Shown here: piece after piece, positions 53,322-60,839 of the stretch
Layout: each line of letters begins with the position of its first letter
Position numbering within the stretch: position 1 is the stretch's first letter
Assembly: GCF_015477835.1 (NCBI RefSeq)
Contig: NZ_JADLQN010000002.1
Span: 744,001 to 808,000 of the forward strand
Length of the DNA stretch: 64,000 bases
Direction: 5' to 3'
DNA from: Nocardia higoensis
GTDB taxonomy: Bacteria > Actinomycetota > Actinomycetes > Mycobacteriales > Mycobacteriaceae
The notes under the pieces: model-generated
What the model was told of the DNA's origin: nothing
The model's input: the letters and a program-made list of their open reading frames with translations, nothing else
The model's database searches: none
Made by a program: the position numbers and the translations under genes

Positions 53322-53868
53322 CCTCGCGTCAGCCGGCGATCACTGACCGATGCGGATGCCCTGTCGCCGTGTCCTATTCCGCGTCGGGTATCCGCCCTTC
53401 GACCAAGGCGTCACCGATCTCGCTCTGCGGGCCTGGACCTGGTCCTGTCGAGCAACTGCACGTCGAAGCCAGGGGTCTCGTTGTTGGAAAGGTCGTCAAA
53501 GAGGGCCTCAGTGAATAGTTTCCGCACCTTGATCAGCCTGTCAATGAAGTTGCCCAGTCCTGGCGCCCTCTCCGTGGCTACTTCGGCAGTCGCCGGTGGT
53601 GCTACCGATTCCGGGTACCGCCGACATCGATCACCTCGAAATGAACGTCTCGGTCGGCTGCTGATACACCAGTCGGCCTCGACCAAACCGGCCGCCGCCA
53701 CGTCGGCCTCGTACTGATTCGGCCCACGGATACCGGCCACAGGCCGCGTTGATCGAGCCGTGCTCGCCGACTTCAACACCGCGCCTGTGCTCCGTGCGCA
53801 ACGGGGCTATTTGTCGCGCAGAAATTCGCAGCGTACTTCCCAACTCTCTTGTGTCCAGAGGATCTGAG
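53322..53868. other. Gap between the radical SAM and P450 genes; possible gene fragment
   Basis: The 547-nt gap contains a minus-strand frame at 53411-53779. Its C-terminal part (GNFIDRLIKVRKLFTEALFD) reads like real protein sequence with helix periodicity, but there is no recognisable start or domain. It may be the tail of a decayed gene. The last 100 nt should hold the P450 promoter. Confidence 0.35.
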
Positions 53869-55383
53869 ATGCCTGTGTACGAAATGTATCTGTTCCTGGC
53901 GGTCCTCCCGCTGACAGCGTTCGGCGTGTTCGTGCCGTTTCTCGCCGGTACCCGGAAGTCGGCCGCGCCGATCCCATTGCAGCCCAACAATTACCGTGAC
54001 GCAAAGGGAAATTCGTTCGACCTCGGCGGTCGGACTGATGCCCGGGTGTGTGTCGGACAGGTCGACCGCACGACCACCCAATTCGGCGAAAAGCCGCCGA
54101 CCGCGTACTCGTCCACCAGGCACCTCGATCGCGCTGCCCCCAGCAAATGCCCCGTCGGTCGTGGCTCACCACCGGATGTCGACAACGCGTCGCGTGTACC
54201 GCTCTACACCGACCAATTCGCCTCCGACCCGCACGCCGCATACACCCGGATGCGAGCACAATTCGGGCCACTGGTACCGGTCTGGCTGGCTCCCGGAGTT
54301 CCAGCGACGTTGGTAATCGGCTACTGGACCGCACTGAAAATTCTCAACGATGCCGAGCACTTCCCCGCCGACCCCAGTTCCTGGCAGCGTGATGTTCCCC
54401 GGGGCTGCCCCGTTCTGCCGATGATGGAGAAGCGCCCGAATGCACTGCGCAGCAGCGGCATCGAACATGCGCGATATCGCGCAGCCAACGTAGCCGCTCT
54501 GGGGCGCGTGGATCTGACCGCTCTGCACGATGTCGTCGAGCGCAGTGCCGTGCGGTTGATCGGCGGGTTCAGCAGTGCGGGCCGCGCCGATCTGCTCGGC
54601 GACTACGCGCGCCCGCTGGTCTTCGAGGTGATCGGCGAGCTGATCGGGTGCGACCCCGACATCAGCGAGCGGGCTGCCGCCGGTATGGCGACGATGTTCG
54701 ACACCACCACCGATGCGGTGAGGGGGAACCGGCTGGCGGTAGCGGCGTTGGGTGAACTCGTCGCCCGCAAACGTGCTCGGCCGGGGGAGGACATCACGTC
54801 CTGGCTGCTCGCGCATCCGGCCGGTCTGGACGATGCGGAACTGGTCCACCAGCTGTTCACCCTGTATGCGGCGGCGAGTGAGCCGTTGACGAATCTGATC
54901 GTCAACACGGTGTCGTTGATGACGAGCCGCCCGGACTTCGGGGGCCGGGTCGTCGCGGGCGAGGTCTCAACCCGTGACGCGCTGAACCATGTGTTGTTCC
55001 GTGATCCGCCGTTGGCGAACTTCTGCATGTCCTACCCGCGCCAACCGCAACTCGTCGGCGGCACCTGGCTGCCGGCGCATCAGCCGATCGTGATCAGCCT
55101 GGCCGCGGCCAACAACGACCCGGCCGTGATGGGCGGCAACATCTTCGGCAACGAGTCCCATCTGGGCTTCGGTGCGGGTCCGCACCGCTGCCCCGCACGG
55201 GCGCTGGCCGAGCTGATCGCCGGTGACGCGATCGATCAGCTCCTCGACGTCCTGCCCGAGATCGAACTGGCAGTGCCCGCGGACCGGCTGCGCTGGCGGC
55301 CGGGCCCGTTCCATCGGTCCTTGGAAGCGCTTCCTGTCGTTTTCGCTCCCGTTGCGTCATTGTCCGTTCCGGCCGCCCGCTGA
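53869..55383 (+). CDS. Cytochrome P450, CYP157-like, lacking the K-helix ExxR
   Basis: The 504-residue protein has the heme loop LGFGAGPHRCPAR with Cys441 but no ExxR in the K-helix (ALNHVLFRDPPLAN), and an I-helix AAASEPLTN instead of the usual (A/G)GxxT. CYP157 proteins of Streptomyces are known for losing ExxR and for pairing with CYP154 genes, as here. The first 90 residues are unusual: residues about 5-27 are a hydrophobic segment followed by a poorly conserved linker, and homology-like sequence begins only near VPLYTDQF. Either it is membrane-tethered or the true start is further down. AGAGG precedes the ATG. Confidence 0.8.
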   Translation: MPVYEMYLFLAVLPLTAFGVFVPFLAGTRKSAAPIPLQPNNYRDAKGNSFDLGGRTDARVCVGQVDRTTTQFGEKPPTAYSSTRHLDRAAPSKCPVGRGSPPDVDNASRVPLYTDQFASDPHAAYTRMRAQFGPLVPVWLAPGVPATLVIGYWTALKILNDAEHFPADPSSWQRDVPRGCPVLPMMEKRPNALRSSGIEHARYRAANVAALGRVDLTALHDVVERSAVRLIGGFSSAGRADLLGDYARPLVFEVIGELIGCDPDISERAAAGMATMFDTTTDAVRGNRLAVAALGELVARKRARPGEDITSWLLAHPAGLDDAELVHQLFTLYAAASEPLTNLIVNTVSLMTSRPDFGGRVVAGEVSTRDALNHVLFRDPPLANFCMSYPRQPQLVGGTWLPAHQPIVISLAAANNDPAVMGGNIFGNESHLGFGAGPHRCPARALAELIAGDAIDQLLDVLPEIELAVPADRLRWRPGPFHRSLEALPVVFAPVASLSVPAAR

Positions 55384-55400
55384 AAGTCAGGCAATCCCTC

Positions 55401-56684
55401 ATGACCGATATACATTCCGCCCCCGCCTCTTCTCCCGCTGCTGCTCCTGTCGTGTTGGATGTCACCGGCACCGACATCCCCGGCGAGGCCATCGCCCTGC
55501 GTGACCGAGGGCCGTTGGTCCGGGTGGTGCTGCCCGGCGATATCCACGCCTGGGCGGTCACCGACCCCGAGGTGCTCAGGCAACTGTTCACCGACTGGCG
55601 AGTCTCCAAAGACGCCCACCAGCATTGGCCCGCATTCCGCTCCGGTGAGGTGCCCCCGGACTGGCCGTTGATCACATGGGTGTCGGTGCGCAACATGTTC
55701 ACCGCCCACGGCAAAGACCACCACCGTCTGCGCAAACTCGTCGGGCCCGCCTTCACCGCCCGCCGCGTCTTCGCCTTGCGCCCGCAGATCAAGATGATCA
55801 TCCGCAGGCTGCTCGACGATCTCGCCGCCCGACCCGACGGGACGGTGATCGACCTGCGCGAGGACTACGCCACCCAAGTGCCCTTGCGGGTGATCACCGC
55901 CCTGATGGGCGTGCCCGCCGACCTCCAGCCACGACTGCGGGTGTGTGTCGCCGAGATCTTCTCCACCAGCCCGCGCCGCGACCCGTCGACCACCTTCACC
56001 GAGCTGGTCGACACCCTGACCCTGTTGGTGGCGCGCCGCCGCATCGAGCCCGGTGCGGACATGACCAGCCTGCTCATCAGCCACCGCGACGCCCACGCCG
56101 ACCGGCTCAGCGAAGAAGAACTCGTCCACACGCTGTTGCTGGTGATCAGCGCCGGCTACGAGACCACCGTCAACCTGATCGACCGGGCCATCCATCAGGT
56201 GTTGACCCGGCCTGAGCTACTGGCGCAACTGCGCGTCGGTGCTGTGACGTGGTCGCAGCTGATCGAAGAGTGCTTGCGGTACGCGCCGCCGGTGCCGAAT
56301 CTGCCGCTGCGCTATGCGGTCACCGATATCGACATCGCGGGCCAGCGGATCCAAGCCGGGGACGCGATCCTCGCCTGCTTCGCCGCCGCTAACCGTGACC
56401 CGCACCTGCACGGCCCGCATCCCGACGTCTTCGACCCGGCTCGCCCGAACACCGAGCATCTGTCCTTCGGGTACGGGCCGCACTACTGCCTCGGCGCACC
56501 CTTGGCCCGGCTGGAGGCCATCGAAGCACTACCCGCCTTGTTCGGGCGGTTTCCCGATCTGACACTCGCTGTCGAGCCGGGGGAATTGCGGCCGCTGCCC
56601 AGTTTCGTATCCCACGGACACCAGTCCCTGCCCGCGTATCTGGACCGACCGCGCGACCCGGGAGGGCCCCACCGTGGCCGCTGA
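55401..56684 (+). CDS. Cytochrome P450, CYP154-like
   Basis: The 427-residue P450 is complete: I-helix LVISAGYETTVNL, K-helix EECLRYAPP with ExxR, PERF-like region, and heme loop LSFGYGPHYCLGAP with Cys363. N-terminal sequence such as WRVSKDAHQHWPAF and WVSVRNMFTAHG is characteristic, as I recall, of CYP154 enzymes, which oxidise macrolides, steroids or flavonoids. It starts 17 nt after the CYP157-like gene, so both belong to one operon, as in Streptomyces CYP157-CYP154 pairs. No ferredoxin gene is adjacent. Confidence 0.9.
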   Translation: MTDIHSAPASSPAAAPVVLDVTGTDIPGEAIALRDRGPLVRVVLPGDIHAWAVTDPEVLRQLFTDWRVSKDAHQHWPAFRSGEVPPDWPLITWVSVRNMFTAHGKDHHRLRKLVGPAFTARRVFALRPQIKMIIRRLLDDLAARPDGTVIDLREDYATQVPLRVITALMGVPADLQPRLRVCVAEIFSTSPRRDPSTTFTELVDTLTLLVARRRIEPGADMTSLLISHRDAHADRLSEEELVHTLLLVISAGYETTVNLIDRAIHQVLTRPELLAQLRVGAVTWSQLIEECLRYAPPVPNLPLRYAVTDIDIAGQRIQAGDAILACFAAANRDPHLHGPHPDVFDPARPNTEHLSFGYGPHYCLGAPLARLEAIEALPALFGRFPDLTLAVEPGELRPLPSFVSHGHQSLPAYLDRPRDPGGPHRGR

Positions 56685-57231
56685 CACTCCGCCGATCTGC
56701 GCCGTCGTCCCGCTCGAACGGGCACCCAGCCTCCGCACCGCCGCCGACGAGCGCCGCCACGACAACCCGCACTGGCCCACACGATCACCCGAACACGCCG
56801 CGAACGCGCTGCAGCTCCACGGTGGCTGTGCGTGGCACTGCTCCACCAAGCTCGCCGCCCTCCTGGTGAGCAGGAACGACTACCAGTACTTCCGCGAACG
56901 CGGCCGGATCGAAGGAAACGCATGGGCACCCATCGCTCTCGGACTGCTGAACCTCACCGTCAGCACCGCACCCGACACCGACCGCCACACACTCGTCGAA
57001 CTCGCCGTGGCGCACGGCTGCACCATCACCCAGGTTCTCGACATCGACGAAGACACCTTCATGCCCACCACGCTCATCATCGACAGCGCCCACAAGATCC
57101 GCGCCACCACGATCCTGGCCCCGAGCATCGAACACTTCGGGACAGCGACCAAAGCCCTTACCCTGGCAGCCACGCTGGTCGTGCCCCGAGCCGTCATTCC
57201 CCAGGTTCGGGGCTGGAACCCCAATCCCTGA
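56674..57231 (+). CDS. Unknown protein with weak resolvase-like C-terminal half
   Basis: A 185-residue protein whose GTG overlaps the end of the CYP154-like gene by 11 nt, so it is translationally coupled. The N-terminal 90 residues include CAWHCSTKLAALL and GRIEGNAWAPIALGLL and match nothing I know. The C-terminal half (LVELAVAHGCTITQVLDID, then TTILAPSIEHFG) resembles the strand-helix pattern of the serine-recombinase catalytic fold, but the catalytic Ser and Arg set is not apparent. It is more likely a fold relative than an active resolvase. P450-operon membership suggests a helper role. Confidence 0.5.
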   Translation: MAADTPPICAVVPLERAPSLRTAADERRHDNPHWPTRSPEHAANALQLHGGCAWHCSTKLAALLVSRNDYQYFRERGRIEGNAWAPIALGLLNLTVSTAPDTDRHTLVELAVAHGCTITQVLDIDEDTFMPTTLIIDSAHKIRATTILAPSIEHFGTATKALTLAATLVVPRAVIPQVRGWNPNP

Positions 57232-57946
57232 CCTGGCAGGACGACACGGTAAGGGTGCAGGAGCGTGAGCGGCCGGCTTTCTGTCAGTCAGCGGACGTTC
57301 AGGCAGCAATCTCAACCGCTGTCTGGCCATGGTGGCCCGACTCACCAGCCTCTCCAAGGCCGACTGCGGTCAAACACGCCGCCACACCAACTAACGGCGG
57401 CGATCAGTTCACTGGAATCAACCCGCCGAGGAAACCAAACACCGACCCACCACCGCGATCACCACCGACTGAAACCAACCCCTGACCAGCCGCAGCGCTG
57501 TTGCGCGCCGGGTTCCGAGCCGGCCCGGAGGCTCTCCAGAACGACCACGTCCGGGTAATCAAACCCCTGCGACCAACGGCGGCCACCTTCAGCCGCAGCC
57601 AACGTGTAGAGCATCAGTTGATCCACGACCAACCGCTACGTGAGTAGTTGCCGAAACTCGCCATATGAAGTCAAGGCGCCCCGGCGGCGCTGCGCGCCGC
57701 CGGGGCGCTACGATGCGCAGCGCGGCTCCCAAACAGCACGGTCGCCGCGGCGGGTAGGTCGCGTCGGCGGCACACCGCACCACCGGAAACGCAGATCCCT
57801 TCCAGCTCTAACCGCCAGCCTTCCGCTCCAAGGCTTTCATGGGCTGCCGCACGAGCTTCGCTCGCTTGCCACATGTACCACTTGCCGGGCCCCGCGGGAT
57901 AGCACCGCCCGTAGTCTCCGATCAGCCCTGCAAGCCCGTTCGCGCC
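57232..57946. other. Gene-free stretch between the P450 operon and the PIN gene
   Basis: No ORF in these 715 nt has a plausible start and protein-like composition. The notable structure is a very strong hairpin at 57676-57708. The segment around 57750-57900 may be decayed sequence. Confidence 0.5.
57676..57708. terminator. 15-bp GC hairpin, probable terminator
   Basis: A perfect 15-bp stem (57676-57690 with 57694-57708) with a 3-nt loop and no T run, between convergent units. It is far (445 nt) from the upstream stop codon, so it could also be a recombination or island-related structure. Confidence 0.5.
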
Positions 57947-59347
57947 TCAGATATGAATCTCAACATCGAAATCTTGCAGAATCCGCAGAATATCGGCGCC
58001 GTCGATGATATTTATACGATCATCCGATGGTGACCATGGGCGTCTGGAGATTCGCGTTGGAGCTATCACGATGATGCCGTCGATAGTTTTGTTGGCGTTT
58101 AGAATGGCGCGGAGACCGCGCACGAGTTTTCCAGGGTCTCCCCCGGACGGCATCAGCACTACCCCGACCACCCGTCCTGAAGAATCGCGTGCAATTGTAT
58201 CCAGGCCGAAATTTCGGGGGATAAGCTTCGGGTCCAGGAAGGACTGCAGCCCAAGGGTGCCCAGAATGGTCTCCGCAACATAGGGGAACATTCCAGGGCC
58301 GACGCGAGCTAAATCGTGCATTGTCGAATGAGCATTCAAAACTATCTCATCGCTGTCCACTTCCTGCTCCTGAATTTCGGAGATCGCTTCATCCGAGATG
58401 GCGGAATTAAGGTGTTCGCGTATGCCCTCAAGGAACTGGGTGAGTGTCACGATACGGATCGAGTGCCCGGTCTCTTCATAGATTTCCTGCAGCAACTCGG
58501 GATGTGGCTCCACCGGCTTCTTGCTCGAATCCAGAACCCACCAGTCTTCTTTAACATCACTGGTGACAAACATGATCCGATCTCCCTTTTCTACCGGGCG
58601 TGTTGCAGCATAGTCGAGTAACTGTCGCCAAACCAGGTAGTCACCTGATCGGCGGAGGTCTGTGTCTTTATCCGACACGTCCGCAAAACCGGGTGGAATG
58701 TTGTTCGGGTATCGGAAATTCATGGCGTACTCGACGTGCGTTCGCAGCTTCTCCGGAGAGTAAGGTAGCCCAATCCGGCCGGTGAATAGAGCAGCCAAGC
58801 GGAGGTGAACCGGATCCGAGTCCAAGTCTTTCGGGCCTATTCCGATCTCCCCCTCAAGGGCATCCAACTCGGAAAGAGCAGGCGCAAGAATGCCTTTTAT
58901 CTTGGCCGTCAGGGCGTCTAGGCCAATGCCTGCTTCGGCAGGAGACCACTCCCTTGCGGATCGATTCTTCTCACGCAACTTGGTAAAACTCGACAGAGCT
59001 CGATCAAGTGTCGCGATCGCGTCCGACTCGGCCTTTTTAAGCGCACTCCTATGTTGGGAATATACCGCCTTGCGGCCGTACACGGCCTCTCTTCTGTTCC
59101 TGTTGAACTCCAAGGCGACCTGATGCGGTATCCATAGGTCGGTGTGGATTTTTTCTAGATTATTAAGAATCTCGTCACGCGTTGAGTCGGAAACTCGATA
59201 TAGATCCAGGAGGGCATTGGCGTCAAAAACGATCAGAGCTTCGCGGAAGTATGCACTACTGTCCTGCTTCGTCGGACGAGCCCACGGCAAGTAATCGTTA
59301 ATTAAGTGCGCCACTTTGAATTTGCTCTGAGTTGGTCGCCGAATCAT
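57947..59347 (-). CDS. PIN_8-like (DUF4935) nuclease domain protein, possible defence gene
   Basis: The 466-residue protein carries a PIN-like domain with acidic residues Asp42 (IVFDANALLDLYRV), Glu80 (IPHQVALEFNRNR), Asp236 (GDYLVWRQLLDYA) and Asp264 (FVTSDVKEDWW), separated by a long helical insertion (85-165). This is the arrangement of PIN_8/DUF4935 proteins, some of which sit in phage-defence systems. The last 120 residues form a separate alpha/beta domain (VVGVVLMPSGGD, DGIIVIAPTRIS) of unknown role. GC is visibly lower than in the neighbours. The ATG lies 7 nt after TATTAT with no Shine-Dalgarno sequence, implying a leaderless mRNA. Confidence 0.75.
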   Translation of the reverse strand: MIRRPTQSKFKVAHLINDYLPWARPTKQDSSAYFREALIVFDANALLDLYRVSDSTRDEILNNLEKIHTDLWIPHQVALEFNRNRREAVYGRKAVYSQHRSALKKAESDAIATLDRALSSFTKLREKNRSAREWSPAEAGIGLDALTAKIKGILAPALSELDALEGEIGIGPKDLDSDPVHLRLAALFTGRIGLPYSPEKLRTHVEYAMNFRYPNNIPPGFADVSDKDTDLRRSGDYLVWRQLLDYAATRPVEKGDRIMFVTSDVKEDWWVLDSSKKPVEPHPELLQEIYEETGHSIRIVTLTQFLEGIREHLNSAISDEAISEIQEQEVDSDEIVLNAHSTMHDLARVGPGMFPYVAETILGTLGLQSFLDPKLIPRNFGLDTIARDSSGRVVGVVLMPSGGDPGKLVRGLRAILNANKTIDGIIVIAPTRISRRPWSPSDDRINIIDGADILRILQDFDVEIHI

Positions 59348-59359
59348 GGGACGGATAAT
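59348..59359 (-). promoter_or_regulatory. -10 box and leaderless start of the PIN_8-like gene
   Basis: On the minus strand TATTAT (59359-59354) is followed by 6 nt and then the ATG at 59347. The surrounding 40 nt are AT-rich compared with the rest of the window. Confidence 0.5.
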
Positions 59360-59960
59360 ACATTAGTTCAGCCAACTTTGATGTCATCTGAACTGAGGAC
59401 GGGCTCTTCGACGCGTAGAAGGCTCAACTAAGGTTACTCCGACGTTGCACTGCTGCACGGCCTCCGGCCGCGTAGCCCCGCTGAGTGGTGGCCTGCATTG
59501 TGTTCCCGCTCCCCTCCGGCCTCAAGAGCGCTGCGCGTCCCGACGGGATGGGCAGCGCCCACTCTTGACCCCGGAGCCTCTACCCGAGAAGGGCGGGCCC
59601 TGTGAGGGGCAGGCAGGCACAGCCAGCCCGCCGTCAGGCGCAAGCCACCACCCAGCAGGGCCAGGCCGCGGTCCAGTCCGCCGCACCGATGACACAGAAG
59701 TGACACAACAGCGGCGGACGGACCCGGCTCGAGGCGGACCGGATCATCGAGTCGTCACAGCTCACCGACCAGCCCGATACAGCCGGGACAGGGGCTTACC
59801 TGCCTCCGGAGCAGACGGCCGAGCGCACGAGTCAGGCCGTCTCCAGGCCGTCAGGTGCCAGAAACCACGCAGAACGCATGAGAACCCCCCTGAGAGGCAT
59901 TCCAGCAGCTCAGGGGCAGTATTTCTGTCATCATCACAGTTCAGTCGGAACCGGCCGATA
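59360..59960. other. Gene-free right flank of the island
   Basis: No convincing gene. At 59832-59854 a 23-bp sequence repeats 48956-48978 with one mismatch. On the minus strand it encodes DGLETA-stop, like the DGLEAA-stop end of the left integrase relic, so it may be a second integrase tail. An 8-bp hairpin (CCCCTGAG/CTCAGGGG) lies near 59886-59915. The rest is GC-rich sequence without features. Confidence 0.45.
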
Positions 59961-60031
59961 GATCACCCAGATCTACGAGGGCACCAACCAGATCCAGCGG
60001 GTCGTGATGTCGCGCGCCCTGCAAGGGTAGT
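59961..60031 (+). repeat. Right attachment repeat: displaced original 3' end of fadE25
   Basis: It encodes ITQIYEGTNQIQRVVMSRAL, then QG and a stop, in the fadE25 frame, matching 48839-48901 with two synonymous mismatches. No start or upstream coding sequence is attached, so this is the tail cut off when the island integrated. Confidence 0.9.
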
Positions 60032-60077
60032 TCTCCGGCTTCGCCGACGCCAAGGGGCGGCGTATGGTCCTTGGCCG

Positions 60078-60404
60078 CTATCCGTTCTTGCCGAGCGCTT
60101 CCATAGTGGCTCGATACTCGGCCTCCGCTGCCCGGAGCATCTCCTGAGCGGCCTTCAGATTCTCGTTCTCGCCCACCAGATCCGCGTGCGCCCGCTGGAT
60201 TGCCGCATGCTGTTCGGACAGCTCCTGCAGGATCGCCCCCGCCTGCTCGGCGATGTCGAGGCGTCCCTGCATGCGCGCCAAGGCGATCGTCTCCACCGCG
60301 AACTCGATCAATTGCTCGGTTTCGCCGTTGCTGAGCAACTCCTCACCGGCGCGTATCTGATCTTCCGCGTCGGTCGAGATGTCCGTGGTGGATGGGTTCG
60401 TCAT
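60078..60404 (-). CDS. Small acidic coiled-coil protein of unknown function
   Basis: About 108 residues, nearly all helical, with heptad-like Leu/Ala/Glu patterns from residue 20 to the end (EELLSNGETEQLIEFAVE, AQEMLRAAEAEYRATMEALG). It is likely a cytoplasmic coiled coil. ATG 60404 is chosen; ATG 60413 adds MAG. It lies just outside the island, 47 nt from the right repeat. I do not recognise a family. Confidence 0.55.
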   Translation of the reverse strand: MTNPSTTDISTDAEDQIRAGEELLSNGETEQLIEFAVETIALARMQGRLDIAEQAGAILQELSEQHAAIQRAHADLVGENENLKAAQEMLRAAEAEYRATMEALGKNG

Positions 60405-60491
60405 GCCCGCCATCCTGCCGTGCCGATCCGGTAGCGACGAAATGCGGGGGCACGTCGGCGATTCGCGTCCCAGATCTTGCTCCGACCGGGA

Positions 60492-60779
60492 TCACCTGGC
60501 CAGGAGATCGGCGTATTCCTGGTGCTCGGCGATGTACTTGTCCACGTACCAGCAGGTCGGCAGCACGGTGTACCCGGCGGTGCGGGTCTCGTCGAGGGCG
60601 AACTCCACGACCTTGCCCGCGATGCCCTGGCCGCGGAACTCGGGGAAGGTGACCGTGTGGTTGAAGTCGCGGACCTTGGTGTCCTCACGCTCGGCGTAGT
60701 CGGCGTACCCGGCGAGGGTGTCGTCGACGTAGATCTCGTAGCGCGTGTCGGCGGGGTTGTGCTCGAGCCTGGTCGTCAT
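60492..60779 (-). CDS. Small GNAT-fold N-acetyltransferase (YjdJ/Acetyltransf_CG type)
   Basis: The 95-residue protein has the compact GNAT pattern of this group: YEIYVDDTLAGYADY at the start, then FNHTVTFPEFRGQGIAGKVVEFAL, which contains the acetyl-CoA loop RGQGIAGK, and a C-terminal LPTCWYVDKYIAEH. Family members acetylate unknown targets; the Cys in the CWYV segment is conserved. The ATG at 60779 starts at the conserved region. Confidence 0.85.
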   Translation of the reverse strand: MTTRLEHNPADTRYEIYVDDTLAGYADYAEREDTKVRDFNHTVTFPEFRGQGIAGKVVEFALDETRTAGYTVLPTCWYVDKYIAEHQEYADLLAR

Positions 60780-60839
60780 AGTCGGATTCAACCGCGTGCC
60801 GGAGCACGATGTTCCCCGGGGCGGGCGGCGGGCGAGTGA

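Larger units (their letters stand above)
48913..60031. mobile_element. Genomic island integrated in the fadE25 3' end
   Basis: About 11.1 kb between two direct copies of the fadE25 3' end. Support includes the att repeats, an integrase C-terminal relic next to the left copy, lower and uneven GC in several cargo genes, and cargo absent from the otherwise conserved gene order. No intact integrase, excisionase, replication or transfer gene is visible, so the island looks immobilised. From left to right the cargo is an IMPase/DUF5919 operon, a small ORF, radical SAM-CYTH, two P450s, a resolvase-like protein and a PIN_8-like protein. Confidence 0.85.

Noticed and set aside
57265..57558. 97-residue plus-strand ORF after the P450 operon
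   Set aside because: Ser/Thr/Pro/Arg-rich, no RBS, no domain; probably non-coding.
48913..59960. Functional integrative conjugative element or prophage
   Set aside because: No intact integrase, Rep, FtsK-like transfer, capsid or lysis genes are found; only an integrase tail remains.
59445..60434. 329-residue ORF spanning the right att repeat
   Set aside because: Low-complexity Arg/Pro-rich translation in a non-coding frame; it reads the fadE25 tail out of frame.
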